Shown here in pieces: positions 25,337 through 34,704 of a stretch of 49,397 bases of DNA. Both the position numbers and the translations under genes were made by a program. Each line of letters starts with the position of its first letter. Positions within the stretch are counted from its first letter, which is position 1. Below the pieces are notes generated by a model. It was not told where the DNA came from. It did no database searches and saw only the letters and a program-made list of their open reading frames with translations. The stretch is taken from the NCBI GenBank assembly GCA_027306925.1, contig DAHUXW010000042.1, positions 1 through 49,397 of the forward strand. The letters are read 5' to 3'. This stretch comes from Acidimicrobiaceae bacterium (lineage in GTDB: Bacteria > Actinomycetota > Acidimicrobiia > Acidimicrobiales > Bog-793).

Positions 25337-26869
25337 GTGAGGCATCTTCGCGGCGGCGCGGCCCTCGGCCTCGTCGTCCTCGTCGTCGTGTCCGTGGTCA
25401 CACCGGCGCTCGAGCCGGCTGCTCGAAACGTGCCGGCGCGTCGGGTCGCGTCTGCCGGCGGGACGGTCCGCTTCGCCTCGCTCGTCCACCGCGCGACACG
25501 CTGCACCTGGTGGTCGGCGCCGCGGATCGCGCGCTTCGACGTGTCGGTCCGTTGCCGCGACGGGGCCGTGTCGCGCACCGCGCGCTTCGGCGAGAACAGC
25601 TCCGATGTCGAGCGCAGGGTGTCGGTCAGGCTGACGGTGCGCGGCGCTCGCACCTGGTCGCGACGGTGGATCGTCGTGCAAGCGGGACGCCCGCGCCCGC
25701 GCCCGCGGCCGGCGACGCCGCCGACGACGTTCACGCCGCCGACCACGGCTGCGCCGACGACCACCACGTCGGCATCGCCAGCTCCGGTCACGGTCGCACT
25801 CGGCGGCGGCGGCGGCGGTGGTGGTGGCGGCGGCGGAGGGGCGCCGGGCACGACGACGATCTCCACGACGACCTCGACGACCACGTCCACGACGTCCACG
25901 ACCTCGACGACGACACAGCCCCCGGTGGCGGGCGGCGCTGTGACCGCCGGCGACTCGAAGACGCCGTGCATCTACGTCGGCAGCTATCCCTGGCAGCCGG
26001 CGCTCTCCGTCGCCGAGCAGGCGACCGGTCTTGCCTACGACTGCCTCGAGACGTTCGAGACCGGAACGTCGATGTCGTGGTCGGACTGGGAAGATCCATG
26101 GATCACGCAGGCGACCTACGGCTACACGACCTGGGTCGCCGCGGACCCCGCCGAGCGCACGCTCGTGCTCACCCTGGACGTCGTCGCGTCGAGCCAGACC
26201 ACGACCGACTCGTCGTGGCGCGGCCACTGCGCCCAAGGCCAGTTCGCCACGTACGCGACGCAGCTCGCGTCGAACCTCGTCGCGGCGGGACTGGGGAGCT
26301 CGGTCGTCCGGCTCGGCGCCGAGATGAACGGCGCGTGGGAGCCGGACTTCATCGGCACGACGAGCGGCGAGCAGCGCAACTGGGCGCTGTGCTTCGTGAA
26401 GACCGTGCAGTCGATGCAGGCGGTCGCCGGCGCCCACTTCCTCTTCGACTGGAACGTCGTCGCGTGCGGCAACGCGTCGCCCCTCGCGAGCTACTACCCG
26501 GGGAATGCCTACGTCGACATCATCGGTGCCGACGTGTACGACACGGGCTGCCCGATGGCGCCACCCCCCGCGTCCCCGTCGACGTACGACGCGGTCGCCG
26601 CGAACCCCGAGGGCCTCACGGCCGTGTCGCAGTTCGCCGAGGCGCAGGGCAAGCCGATGAGCATCCCCGAGTGGGCGACGAGCGCGACCAGCGGGTCGCC
26701 GCCCGGCTACGGCGACGACCCCTACTTCGTGGCCGGGATCGGCCAGGACGTCACGTCGTCGAGCGACTTCTCGTTCCAGTGCTGGTACGACGCCGGGGAC
26801 AAGGGCATCCTCACGCTGACCTCGGCGAGTCCGCTGTCACTCGGGGCGTACACCGCGGCGTTCGGCTGA
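25337..26869 (+). CDS. Secreted GH26-like glycoside hydrolase with Gly/Thr linker (510 aa)
   Basis: Likely extracellular beta-mannanase-type enzyme. N-terminal signal helix (7-24), a small beta domain to about 115, then low-complexity linkers: Pro/Thr-rich, a run of 13 Gly (156-168) and a Thr/Ser run. The C-terminal TIM-barrel (about 200-510) shows LGAEMNGAWEPDF with Glu329 as probable acid/base and SIPEWA with Glu445 as probable nucleophile, plus FDWNV and ADVYD between them, the GH26 pattern. GTG start. The exact substrate (mannan, xyloglucan, own capsule) cannot be read from sequence. Alone in the locus. Confidence 0.78.
   Translation: MRHLRGGAALGLVVLVVVSVVTPALEPAARNVPARRVASAGGTVRFASLVHRATRCTWWSAPRIARFDVSVRCRDGAVSRTARFGENSSDVERRVSVRLTVRGARTWSRRWIVVQAGRPRPRPRPATPPTTFTPPTTAAPTTTTSASPAPVTVALGGGGGGGGGGGGGAPGTTTISTTTSTTTSTTSTTSTTTQPPVAGGAVTAGDSKTPCIYVGSYPWQPALSVAEQATGLAYDCLETFETGTSMSWSDWEDPWITQATYGYTTWVAADPAERTLVLTLDVVASSQTTTDSSWRGHCAQGQFATYATQLASNLVAAGLGSSVVRLGAEMNGAWEPDFIGTTSGEQRNWALCFVKTVQSMQAVAGAHFLFDWNVVACGNASPLASYYPGNAYVDIIGADVYDTGCPMAPPPASPSTYDAVAANPEGLTAVSQFAEAQGKPMSIPEWATSATSGSPPGYGDDPYFVAGIGQDVTSSSDFSFQCWYDAGDKGILTLTSASPLSLGAYTAAFG
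25802..25840 (+). repeat. GGN-codon microsatellite (13 glycines)
   Basis: Thirteen consecutive glycine codons, mainly GGC with some GGT, inside the GH26-like gene. A pure triplet run, thus prone to in-frame length variation of the linker. Confidence 0.85.
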
Positions 26870-27004
26870 GATCCGAGCGGCCTCGGGCGCGCCGGCTGCG
26901 CGATCGGGCAGGCGTCGGGCACCGCCCGGCTCCTGCCCGGGCTGCGTAGGCTCGCGCGCGACGCGCCGCCGGGCGCGCGTGCCCGGCTTCGGGGGAGACC
27001 GACT

Positions 27005-28822
27005 GTGACCACCGGCTTCACGACGCGCCCGACGCTTCGCGGGACGTTCGCGATGGTGTCGTCCACGCACTGGCTCGCGACCGGCGCGGCCATGGCGGTC
27101 CTCGAGTCGGGCGGGAACGCGTTCGACGCGGCGGTCGCGGCGGGTTTCGTGCTCCACGTCGTCGAACCGCACCTCAACGGGCCGGGTGGCGAGGTGCCCG
27201 CGATCGTCAGCGCGGCCGGCGACGCCGCGCCGCGCGTGCTCGCGGGCCAGGGGCCGGCGCCCGCCGCCGCGACGGCGGCGCACTTTTCGGCGCTCGGCGT
27301 GGACCTCGTGCCGGGGGCGGGGCCACTCGCCGCCGCGGTGCCCGGCGCAGTCGACGCGTGGCTGCTCCTGCTTCGCGACCGGGGGACGCTCGCGTTGCGT
27401 GACGTCCTCGCCTACGCGATCGGGTACGCGGGCGCGGGCCATCCGATCGGCGCGGGCGTGTGCTCGACCGTCCAGGGTGTCGAGGCGCTGTTCCGGGAGG
27501 ACTGGACGACGTCCGCGGCGCTGTGGATGCCCGGCGGCCGGGTGCCACGCGCCGGCGAGCGGTTCGTGAACAAGCGCTGGGCCGAGACCCTGGACCGGCT
27601 CGTGCGCGAGGGCGAGGCCCGCGGGCGCGATCGGGAGTCGACGATCGAGGCCGCCCGCCTCGCGTGGCGCGAGGGGTTCGTCGCCGAAGCGGTCGACGAG
27701 TTCGCGCGTCGCGAGTTCCTCGACTCGAGCGGCGCCCGCCACGCGGGGGTGCTGACCGGCCAGGACATGGCGCGCTTCTCGGCACGGTGGGAGGAGCCGG
27801 TCGTCCTCGAATGGCGCGGCTTCACGATCGCGAAGACCGCGCCGTGGGGACAGGGTCCCGTGCTCCTGCAGAGCCTCGCGCTGCTCGACGCGCTCGGCGG
27901 CGCCGAGGTTCCCGACCCGGGCGACGCGACCGGCGCGCACGCGGTCGTCGAGTGCCTGAAGCTGGCGCTGGCCGATCGCGAGGCCTGGTACGGCGACGTC
28001 GCCGACGTCCCGATCGCGGCGCTGCTGTCCGCCGAGTACCACCGCGAACGGGCGCGGCTCGTCGGCGACGACGCGTCGCATGAGCTGCGCCCCGGGGCGC
28101 CCGGTGGTCGGGAGCCGAGGCTCGCCGACCTCGCACGCCGCGCGTTCGCGGAGCACGGCGCGGCCGGCACGCGACCGGTCCCGACCGGACTTGCCGGCGC
28201 AGGGGAGCCGACCGTCGACCGCCGCGGCGTCACGCGCGGCGACACCGTGCACGTCGACGTCGTGGACCGTTGGGGCAACATGATCTCGGCGACGCCGAGC
28301 GGCGGATGGCTCCAGAGCTCCCCGACGATCCCCGAGCTCGGCTTCTGCCTCGGGAGCCGGCTCCAGATGACGTGGCTCGAGCAGGGCCTGGCGTCCTCGC
28401 TCGTGCCGGGCCGGCGCCCGCGCACGACGCTCTCGCCGACGCTCGTCGTTCGTGCCGGCGAGGCGGTGCTCGCGTGCGGGACGCCCGGTGGCGACCAGCA
28501 GGACCAGTGGCAGCTCGCCTTCCTCCTGCGCCACCTCGGGCTCGGTGCGGACATCCAGGAGGCGATCGACGCCCCGGCCTTCCACACCGAGAGCTTTCCC
28601 TCCTCGTTCCACCCCCGCGACGCGGAACCCGGCAGCTTTTACGTCGAGGAGCGGGTCGGCGAGCCGTTCGTCCTCGCGCTCGAGCGCCGGGGCCACGTCG
28701 TGCGGCGAACCGGAGCGTGGTCGCTCGGCCGGCTCTGCGCGGTCGCGCGCGACCCGGGTACGGGCGTGGTCTCGGCGGGGGCGAACGCGCGCGGCATGAC
28801 GGGGTATGCCGCGGGCCGCTGA
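27005..28822 (+). CDS. ggt: Gamma-glutamyltransferase family protein (605 aa)
   Basis: Ntn-hydrolase that cleaves gamma-glutamyl bonds after self-processing. N-terminal block MVSSTHWLATGAAMAVLESGGNAFDAAVA and VEPHLNGPGGE are classic. The autoprocessing site is GDTVHVDVVD with Thr414 as new N-terminus of the small subunit; most family members read TTH here, so the residue before differs. SPTLVV and CGTPGGDQQ in the small subunit match the family. No clear signal peptide, so it may be cytosolic; acylase or hydrolase activity of a YwrD-like subgroup is an alternative. GTG start after GGGGGAG. Confidence 0.9.
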   Translation: MTTGFTTRPTLRGTFAMVSSTHWLATGAAMAVLESGGNAFDAAVAAGFVLHVVEPHLNGPGGEVPAIVSAAGDAAPRVLAGQGPAPAAATAAHFSALGVDLVPGAGPLAAAVPGAVDAWLLLLRDRGTLALRDVLAYAIGYAGAGHPIGAGVCSTVQGVEALFREDWTTSAALWMPGGRVPRAGERFVNKRWAETLDRLVREGEARGRDRESTIEAARLAWREGFVAEAVDEFARREFLDSSGARHAGVLTGQDMARFSARWEEPVVLEWRGFTIAKTAPWGQGPVLLQSLALLDALGGAEVPDPGDATGAHAVVECLKLALADREAWYGDVADVPIAALLSAEYHRERARLVGDDASHELRPGAPGGREPRLADLARRAFAEHGAAGTRPVPTGLAGAGEPTVDRRGVTRGDTVHVDVVDRWGNMISATPSGGWLQSSPTIPELGFCLGSRLQMTWLEQGLASSLVPGRRPRTTLSPTLVVRAGEAVLACGTPGGDQQDQWQLAFLLRHLGLGADIQEAIDAPAFHTESFPSSFHPRDAEPGSFYVEERVGEPFVLALERRGHVVRRTGAWSLGRLCAVARDPGTGVVSAGANARGMTGYAAGR

Positions 28823-28895
28823 TCCGCCGGGTCGCGAAGATCCGGCGCCCGCGCGACACGACCTCGACTGGTCCGCTGCCTAAGGTTCATCCCCG

Positions 28896-30155
28896 ATGCG
28901 CGGCGACCCCTACTCACGTCTCGGCGGCAGGCGGCAGCAGCGGCGGCGGCGGAACGTCCGGCGGGCGCTTGCAGCGGTCGCGGCTGTCGTCGTGCTCGCG
29001 GTCGTGCTCGCCGGCGTCCAGCTCCTGCGGGCGGCACCGTCGACGGCTGTTCGCCGGATCGCGATGGCCGAGCCCACCTTCCCGCGCGGCTCGTGGTCGC
29101 TTCCGCTCGTGCGCGGCGCCGAGACCGACGTGATGCTCCGGGGCGTCGGCACCGTCGCGGCGAGCCCCGGCGCGCGCGAGATCCCGATCGCGAGCGTGAC
29201 CAAGGTGATGTCCGCGCTCATCGTGCTGAAGGACCACCCCCTGCGCCGCGGCGATCCGGGACCGTCGATCACGATCACCCCCGCCGACGTCGCCACCTAC
29301 CGGCGTGAGCTCGCGGCGCAGGACTCGGTCGTCGCGGTGCGGGCCGGCGAGCGCCTGAGCGAGCGCGACGCGCTCGAGGCGGCGCTCGTTCCCTCCGCCG
29401 ACAACGTGATCCAGCTGCTCGCGGTGTGGGATGCGGGCTCGAACGCCGCCTTTGTCGCGAAGATGAACGCGCAGGCGCGCCGGCTCGGGCTCGTGCACAC
29501 GCACTACGCGGGGCCGAGCGGCGTGAACCCGGCGACCGTGTCGACCGCGTCGGACCAGGCTCGCCTCGCGACGGTCGCGCTCGAGATCCCGGCGTTCGCG
29601 TCGATCGTGTCGCGACCGCAGGTGAGCCTGCCCGTCGCGGGCCTGCAGTACAATGTCGACGCCGACCTCGGCCGGAACGGGATCGTCGGCGTGAAGACCG
29701 GGTGGGTGCCCCAGGGGGGTGCGTCCTTCGTCTTCGCGGCCGACACCAAGGTCGGCTCGCGCGCGGTCCGGCTCGTCGGCTCGATCGTCGGCGACGGCGC
29801 GGTCCCCGCGATCCCGGACGTGCTCGCGCAGGCACGCCGCGTCGTGCGCGCGGCCGACGCCGGGCTCCTCGAGCGGCGCGTCGTCGCCGCCGGGACGCCG
29901 GTGGCCACGCTCGACCCCGGCTACGGAAGTGTGGTGACGGTCGACACGGCCCGAAGCGCGTCGATGCTCGGGTGGCGCGGCGCGCGGCCGGTCGTGTCCG
30001 TCTCGATCGTGCGGCACCTGCGGGCGCCGATCGCCCGGGGCGCGCGCGTCGGCACGTTGTCGGTCGCGCTCGGATCCGAGCGCGTGACCGTCCCGCTCGT
30101 CACCACGGCGCGCCTCGCCGCGCCGTCGCTCGGCTGGCGCCTCACCCGCACCTAG
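28896..30155 (+). CDS. D-alanyl-D-alanine carboxypeptidase, S11 family (419 aa)
   Basis: Penicillin-binding protein that trims peptidoglycan stem peptides outside the membrane. Basic N-terminus and a single helix (about 23-46) anchor or export it. All three active-site motifs are visible: S-x-x-K at Ser100-Lys103 (SVTK), S-x-N at 167-170 in the variant SADN (Ser, Ala, Asp, Asn), and KTG at Lys267 (VKTGW). A beta-rich C-terminal domain follows. The SADN rather than SxN spacing suggests alignment of S-A-D/N; the core is otherwise standard. Monocistronic, converging on the SulP gene. Confidence 0.9.
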   Translation: MRGDPYSRLGGRRQQRRRRNVRRALAAVAAVVVLAVVLAGVQLLRAAPSTAVRRIAMAEPTFPRGSWSLPLVRGAETDVMLRGVGTVAASPGAREIPIASVTKVMSALIVLKDHPLRRGDPGPSITITPADVATYRRELAAQDSVVAVRAGERLSERDALEAALVPSADNVIQLLAVWDAGSNAAFVAKMNAQARRLGLVHTHYAGPSGVNPATVSTASDQARLATVALEIPAFASIVSRPQVSLPVAGLQYNVDADLGRNGIVGVKTGWVPQGGASFVFAADTKVGSRAVRLVGSIVGDGAVPAIPDVLAQARRVVRAADAGLLERRVVAAGTPVATLDPGYGSVVTVDTARSASMLGWRGARPVVSVSIVRHLRAPIARGARVGTLSVALGSERVTVPLVTTARLAAPSLGWRLTRT

Positions 30156-30188
30156 GGACCGCGGGCGGGCGACTCCAGTGCGGCGGTG

Positions 30189-31505
30189 TCACGGGGCGAG
30201 CGCGGTCACGGCCTCGTCGACCGATGAGAACAGGTGCCCCTCCCCGATACGGTCGAGGAGCCCGCTCCGGCGCAGCGACTCGTGCACGTGCGCGCCGGCG
30301 CGCGCCATCGCGAACACGACGTGATCGCGCTCGAGGTCCGCGAGCGCGTCGGCGAGCGCGCGGGCGCCCGTGTAGTCGAGGTCGCTCATTCCGATCGTGT
30401 CGAGCACGACGAGCCGGGCGGATCCGGGCGCCGGGCCGACCGCGCGTGAGAGCTGCGCGCGGAAGTGGACCGCGTTCGCGTACCACAGCGGCGTCGCGAA
30501 GAGCACCGCGAGCACTTCCGGCACCTGTTCGACGTCGCGCTCGCTCGCGAGCGGCACCCAGCTGGTCGTGCCGGGGATCCGCCCGAGGACGTGCATCTGA
30601 GGTCGTGCGCTGAGGCGCGTCCGGTCGAGGATCGCGAGCGCGACCGCGACGGCGATCCCCTGCTCGACACCGACGAGCGCGACGGCGAGCATGGTCACGA
30701 GGACGAGCGCGAGCTCGAAGCGGTCGAAGTGTGCGATCGCGAGGAGGTCGCGCGCTCGGAAGATCCTGCTCGCGACGAAGACGAGGACTGCGGCGAGGGT
30801 CGCGAGCGGGACGTCGGCGAGCAGGCCTGCGGCGGGAACGAGCGCGAGCAGGGCGAGTGCGGCGACGAGTCCCGCGAGCTGGGTTCGCCCCGACGAGGAC
30901 GCGACCAACGCGGTGCGCGGCGGGCTCGCGTCCACGGGGAACGCCCCGACGAGCCCGGCGACGACGCTCCCCGCACCGACGCCGACGAAGTCCCGGCCGA
31001 CGTTGACGTCGTAGCGGCCGAGGTCGGCAAACGCGCGGGTCGTTGCTGCGGACTGGCTCACGACGACGAGCGCGACGACGGTCGCGATCGGGAGCTCGGT
31101 GCGCAACAGGTGCCACGACGCCCCGCGAAGGCCCAGCCGCGGCAGGCCGCCCGCGACGTGCCCGAGCACCGCGACCCCGTGCGCGTGCAGCCCGAGGAGG
31201 CCGACGACGTCCACGTAGCGCGGGGTGCCGCTCGCCGCCACCCGTGCGACGCCGACCGCGAACAGCGGGGCGATCGTGGAGTCCGCGCCGACCGAGAGCT
31301 GCGGGCTCGATCCCAGCGCGGCAAATACGACGGTCCCCACGACGAACGCGTAGTAGCCCGTGATCGGGGGCATCCCGGCGAGCCTGGCGGTCGCGAGCTG
31401 CTCGGGGACCGCGATCGCGAGGAGCGTGAGCGCGGCGAGCAGGTCAGCGGTGAGCCAGGCGCGGCGGTACCCGCGAAGCGAGGTCCAGGTCGCGGGGCGG
31501 CTCAC
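30189..31505 (-). CDS. SulP-family anion transporter with STAS domain and internal deletion (about 438 aa)
   Basis: Sulphate/bicarbonate-type transporter. The N-terminal part (YRRAWLTADLLAALTLLAIAV, then GSSPQLSVGADSTIAPL) and the later core (SQSAATTRAFADLG, then VGRDFVGVGAGSVVAGLVGAFP) are typical, and a STAS domain closes the protein (VVLDTIGMSDLDYTGARALA). Between PRYVDVVGLL and GLHAHGVAVLG, near 31190-31205, the approximately 125 residues that form helices 5-8 in full-length SulP proteins are missing without loss of frame. Transport is doubtful. I prefer the GTG at 31505 (GAGG 6 nt upstream) over the ATG at 31592. Confidence 0.82.
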   Translation of the reverse strand: MSRPATWTSLRGYRRAWLTADLLAALTLLAIAVPEQLATARLAGMPPITGYYAFVVGTVVFAALGSSPQLSVGADSTIAPLFAVGVARVAASGTPRYVDVVGLLGLHAHGVAVLGHVAGGLPRLGLRGASWHLLRTELPIATVVALVVVSQSAATTRAFADLGRYDVNVGRDFVGVGAGSVVAGLVGAFPVDASPPRTALVASSSGRTQLAGLVAALALLALVPAAGLLADVPLATLAAVLVFVASRIFRARDLLAIAHFDRFELALVLVTMLAVALVGVEQGIAVAVALAILDRTRLSARPQMHVLGRIPGTTSWVPLASERDVEQVPEVLAVLFATPLWYANAVHFRAQLSRAVGPAPGSARLVVLDTIGMSDLDYTGARALADALADLERDHVVFAMARAGAHVHESLRRSGLLDRIGEGHLFSSVDEAVTALAP

Positions 31506-31697
31506 GTCGCGCCTCGGGCCCGTGTCACGACCGCGCCGGCTCCGGCGGCCCCGACGCGACCCCACGGCCTTCACGTGACACGCGAGCATCATCGCTCAGC
31601 GCGGCGCGAGACGACCGGCCGCGGCGCCAGCGGGCTCGCTGCCGCACCGGCCGCCGGCGCTGCAGGCATCCCGTGACGCGACCGTAACGTAGTGGTG

Positions 31698-32714
31698 ATG
31701 GAACGCGTCGAGTCCGGTGCACCGAGTGGGGAGGCGGGCGAGAGGGTGCCGGGTGCGCCCTCCGCCGATCTGCGCCGCGATCGCCTCACCGGCCTGACGA
31801 GCCTGGTCGTGCCGGCGTGGGAGACCGCCAAGGCGGCAAACCCGGACGTCGTCGCGCTCGAGCTGCCGCGCGGCACGCGCCCGTGCCCGTTCTGCCCGGA
31901 GCAGATGGACGGCGGAGGGTCTCGTGCGGGCGAGGAGACCGAGCGGGTGGCAGGTCGCGAGCGACACCCGGCGTGGTCCGCGATCGCGCTCCGCAACCGC
32001 TGGCCGCACACGGTCGATCGCGCCGCCGCGGAGGTCGTGGTGCTGAGCGACGTGCACGACACCGACCTCGGCGGGCTCGACCTCGACGAGGCCACCGCGG
32101 CGTTCGCACTCATGCTCGCACGGGCCGAGGCCCAGCGACTCGAGGGGCGGTTCCCGCTGTTGTTCGTCAACCACGGGGTGAACGCGGGCTCCTCCCAGCC
32201 ACACCCGCACGGCCAGGTCATCGGGTTGCCGACCCCCGACCCGGGGAGTCGCGCCGAGGCCCTGGCACTCGCGGGCTCCCGCTGCGTGCTCTGCGAGGGG
32301 GCGTCGGAGGCCCAGCTGGTCGCTCGCGTGCCCGGCGCCGCGATCGTCGTGCCCGACGCGCCGGCGGTCGACTACGACCAGACTGTCGTGCTCGACGAGC
32401 ACGGCGCGCCCTCGCCGCGCGCGATCGCCGCGGGCGTCGGGGTGGCGCTCCGGGCGCTCCGGGCGGTCACGGGACCGGTCGCGTACAACCTGGTCGTCCA
32501 CGAGGTCGGGCACCCGCACGTCCACGTCACGCCGCGCACCGCCTACCACTCGGGCTACGAGCTCGGCGGGATCCGCACCTGCTACGTCGACCCGGCGCTC
32601 GCAGCGGAGCGACTGCGTCGCGCCGCGAGCTCGGACGGGGTCGAGGAACAGGACGAGGGCTCGGAGGACCGCGAGCGGGAGCGTGAGCCCGACCGGAGGA
32701 CCGACGCCGCCTGA
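31698..32714 (+). CDS. galT: Galactose-1-phosphate uridylyltransferase-like protein (338 aa)
   Basis: HIT-superfamily nucleotidyltransferase that would transfer UMP between UDP-glucose and Gal-1-P. CPFCPE near residue 65 is the zinc motif; NHGVNAGSSQ followed by HPHGQ at 169-173 holds the nucleophile His171; a second half-repeat ends in HPHVHVTPR. The C-terminus is a charged Glu/Arg/Asp tail of 25 residues not usual for the family. Three in-frame starts lie within 7 nt (GTG 31692, GTG 31695, ATG 31698). No galK or galE neighbours exist, so a related activity (other sugar-1-phosphate or ADP transfer) is possible. Confidence 0.83.
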   Translation: MERVESGAPSGEAGERVPGAPSADLRRDRLTGLTSLVVPAWETAKAANPDVVALELPRGTRPCPFCPEQMDGGGSRAGEETERVAGRERHPAWSAIALRNRWPHTVDRAAAEVVVLSDVHDTDLGGLDLDEATAAFALMLARAEAQRLEGRFPLLFVNHGVNAGSSQPHPHGQVIGLPTPDPGSRAEALALAGSRCVLCEGASEAQLVARVPGAAIVVPDAPAVDYDQTVVLDEHGAPSPRAIAAGVGVALRALRAVTGPVAYNLVVHEVGHPHVHVTPRTAYHSGYELGGIRTCYVDPALAAERLRRAASSDGVEEQDEGSEDREREREPDRRTDAA

Positions 32715-32844
32715 CGACGCGCGGCGCGTGGCACGGCGACCACGACGTGCGCGGCGCCCGCGGCGGCCCGCGCCGCGGTGCGCGCGCCACGCGGGGAGGA
32801 CCCGGCGACCTTCGCGGCGCGGTGGCGCGAGAGACTCTTCCACC

Positions 32845-33495
32845 GTGCCCGGATCTCGCGTGACCCACCGCATGGCCGCAGCCGAGCTCGCGGGGCGCGA
32901 TCGCGTGCTCGCGGGGCTCGTCGCCTCCGCCGGGCCGCCGAGGCTCGGCCCGCGCGACGAGAGCCACTTCGCGGCACTCGTGCGTTCCGTGGTCTACCAG
33001 CAGCTCGCCGGCGCCGCGGCGGCGGCGATCCACGGGCGCCTCGCCGACGCGCTCGACGGGGAGGTCTCGCCGGGAGCGCTCCGCGCGCTGCCCGACGAGG
33101 CGCTCCGTGGCGCCGGCCTCTCGGCGAACAAGGTGCTCGCGCTGCGCGACCTCGCCGGCAAGGTGCTCGACGGCTCCGTCGAGCTCGCGCCGCTGCGCCT
33201 CGCCCGGGAGACCGACGAGGAGATCGTCGCCCGCCTGTCCACGGTGCGCGGGATCGGGCCGTGGACCGCCCAGATGTTCCTGATGTTCCAGCTGCGCAGG
33301 CTCGACGTGTGGCCGGCCGGCGATCTCGGCGTGCGCCGCGGCTACGGGCTCGCGTGGAACGTGGGGATGCCGGCCGAGCGCGAGCTCCTGCTCCTCGGTG
33401 ACGCGTTCCGGCCGTACCGCTCCGTCGCCGCGTGGTACTGCTGGCGCGCGTGCGAGCTCCTCGCCGGCGCGTCCGGCGGCGCGCTCACGCGATGA
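32845..33495 (+). CDS. AlkA-type DNA-3-methyladenine glycosylase (HhH-GPD, about 216 aa)
   Basis: Base-excision repair enzyme that removes alkylated purines. HhH-GPD fold: SVVYQQLAGAAAAAIHGRL in the N-terminal helices, hairpin TVRGIGPWTAQMFLMF, then the catalytic Asp160 in PAGDLGVRRG. It lacks the extra N-terminal beta domain of E. coli AlkA and thus resembles the shorter MagIII/Mag2 types. The start is uncertain (GTG 32845, GTG 32860, ATG 32872); the open frame back to 32683 is Arg-rich noise overlapping galT. Confidence 0.88.
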   Translation: MPGSRVTHRMAAAELAGRDRVLAGLVASAGPPRLGPRDESHFAALVRSVVYQQLAGAAAAAIHGRLADALDGEVSPGALRALPDEALRGAGLSANKVLALRDLAGKVLDGSVELAPLRLARETDEEIVARLSTVRGIGPWTAQMFLMFQLRRLDVWPAGDLGVRRGYGLAWNVGMPAERELLLLGDAFRPYRSVAAWYCWRACELLAGASGGALTR

Positions 33496-33746
33496 GGCGC
33501 CCGGCGGGTGCGCCCCGGGCCGTGCCTCGAGCGGCCCCGGCAGCGCCGCACCCGGGCGCGAGGGCCCGTGGTCGCTATGATCCGGCGGTTGCAGACAGGT
33601 CGGCGGGTCGTCGAGGTCCACGCGAGTCGACGTGCCAGCGCGAGGCGGTGGGGGAGCCGCCGAAGCCTGGCCGCGACGGTGAGCGGCCGTCCGTGCGCCC
33701 CGCCGGGCACAGGGGATCAAGTGCACTTCTCACCTAGGAGGATTCC

Positions 33747-34670
33747 ATGAACGAGTTGCACGGGAAGTCTCGACGCTCGCGTGTCGTGCCGGTCGTGCTC
33801 GCCGCCGCGGGCACCGCGGCGCTCGTCGTCGGCGGAGGGGCGGGGACGTTCGCGGCGGCGGGCGTGCTGCCGCGGGCCGCGGCGATCCCGCGGCCACCGA
33901 AGAACGCAGCGGTCGCCGCGCTCGTGCCGGCGTCGATCAGGTCGCGCGGCTCGGTGACGGTGGCGATGGACGCGACGTACGCGCCGGACGAGTTCGTCGC
34001 TGCGAACGGCAAGACGATCGTCGGCATGGACGCCGACCTGAACGTTGCGCTCGGCGCCGTCATGGGCGTCAGGTGGGTGGCGACGAACGCGACGTTCGAC
34101 ACGATCATCCCGGGGCTCAAGTCCGGGAAGTTCGACGTCGGCAACTCGTCGTTCACGATCACGGCAGCGCGCGCGAAGGTCTTGAACTTCGTGAGCTACT
34201 TCAAGGCAGGCGAGGCGTACTACGTGAAGGCGTCGAGCTCGCTCAAGCTGCACGGCCTCTCGAGCCTGTGCGGGCTCACGGTCTCGGTCGAGAGCGGCAC
34301 CACGGAGCAGACCGACGCGCAGAGCGCGAACACCTCGTGCAAGAAGGCCGGCAAGAAGGGCGTGAACGTGCTCTCGTTCTCCGACCAGAACGCGGCGAAC
34401 CTCGCGGTCTCGAGCGGGCGCGCGCAGCTCGGGTTCGCTGACTCACAGGTCGCCGGCTACATCGTCCAGCAGTCGCACGGTCAGTTCAAGCTCGACGGGC
34501 CGGCGTTCTCGGTCGCGCCGTACGGGATCGCCTTCCCGAAGAGCTCGGGGCTCGACAAGGCGACGCTCGCGGCGGTCAAGGTGCTCGTGAAGGACGGGAT
34601 CTACGCGAAGATCCTCGCGAAGTGGGGCGTGCAGTCCGGGGCGATCACGACGCCGTCGATCGTCGGCTAG
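33747..34670 (+). CDS. Amino acid ABC transporter substrate-binding protein (307 aa)
   Basis: Periplasm-facing binding protein of the polar amino acid family (SBP_bac_3). A long hydrophobic segment (about 12-48) without a lipobox Cys suggests a secreted or membrane-anchored protein. Domain motifs: [58 protein letters not shown]. The start is clear: AGGAGG 6 nt before ATG. The 251 bp before it hold no gene and probably carry the promoter of this three-gene operon. The ligand cannot be told. Confidence 0.92.
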   Translation: MNELHGKSRRSRVVPVVLAAAGTAALVVGGGAGTFAAAGVLPRAAAIPRPPKNAAVAALVPASIRSRGSVTVAMDATYAPDEFVAANGKTIVGMDADLNVALGAVMGVRWVATNATFDTIIPGLKSGKFDVGNSSFTITAARAKVLNFVSYFKAGEAYYVKASSSLKLHGLSSLCGLTVSVESGTTEQTDAQSANTSCKKAGKKGVNVLSFSDQNAANLAVSSGRAQLGFADSQVAGYIVQQSHGQFKLDGPAFSVAPYGIAFPKSSGLDKATLAAVKVLVKDGIYAKILAKWGVQSGAITTPSIVG

Positions 34671-34704
34671 CGGGCGCACGGGGCGAGCGGCGCGGTCGCG
34701 GCCC

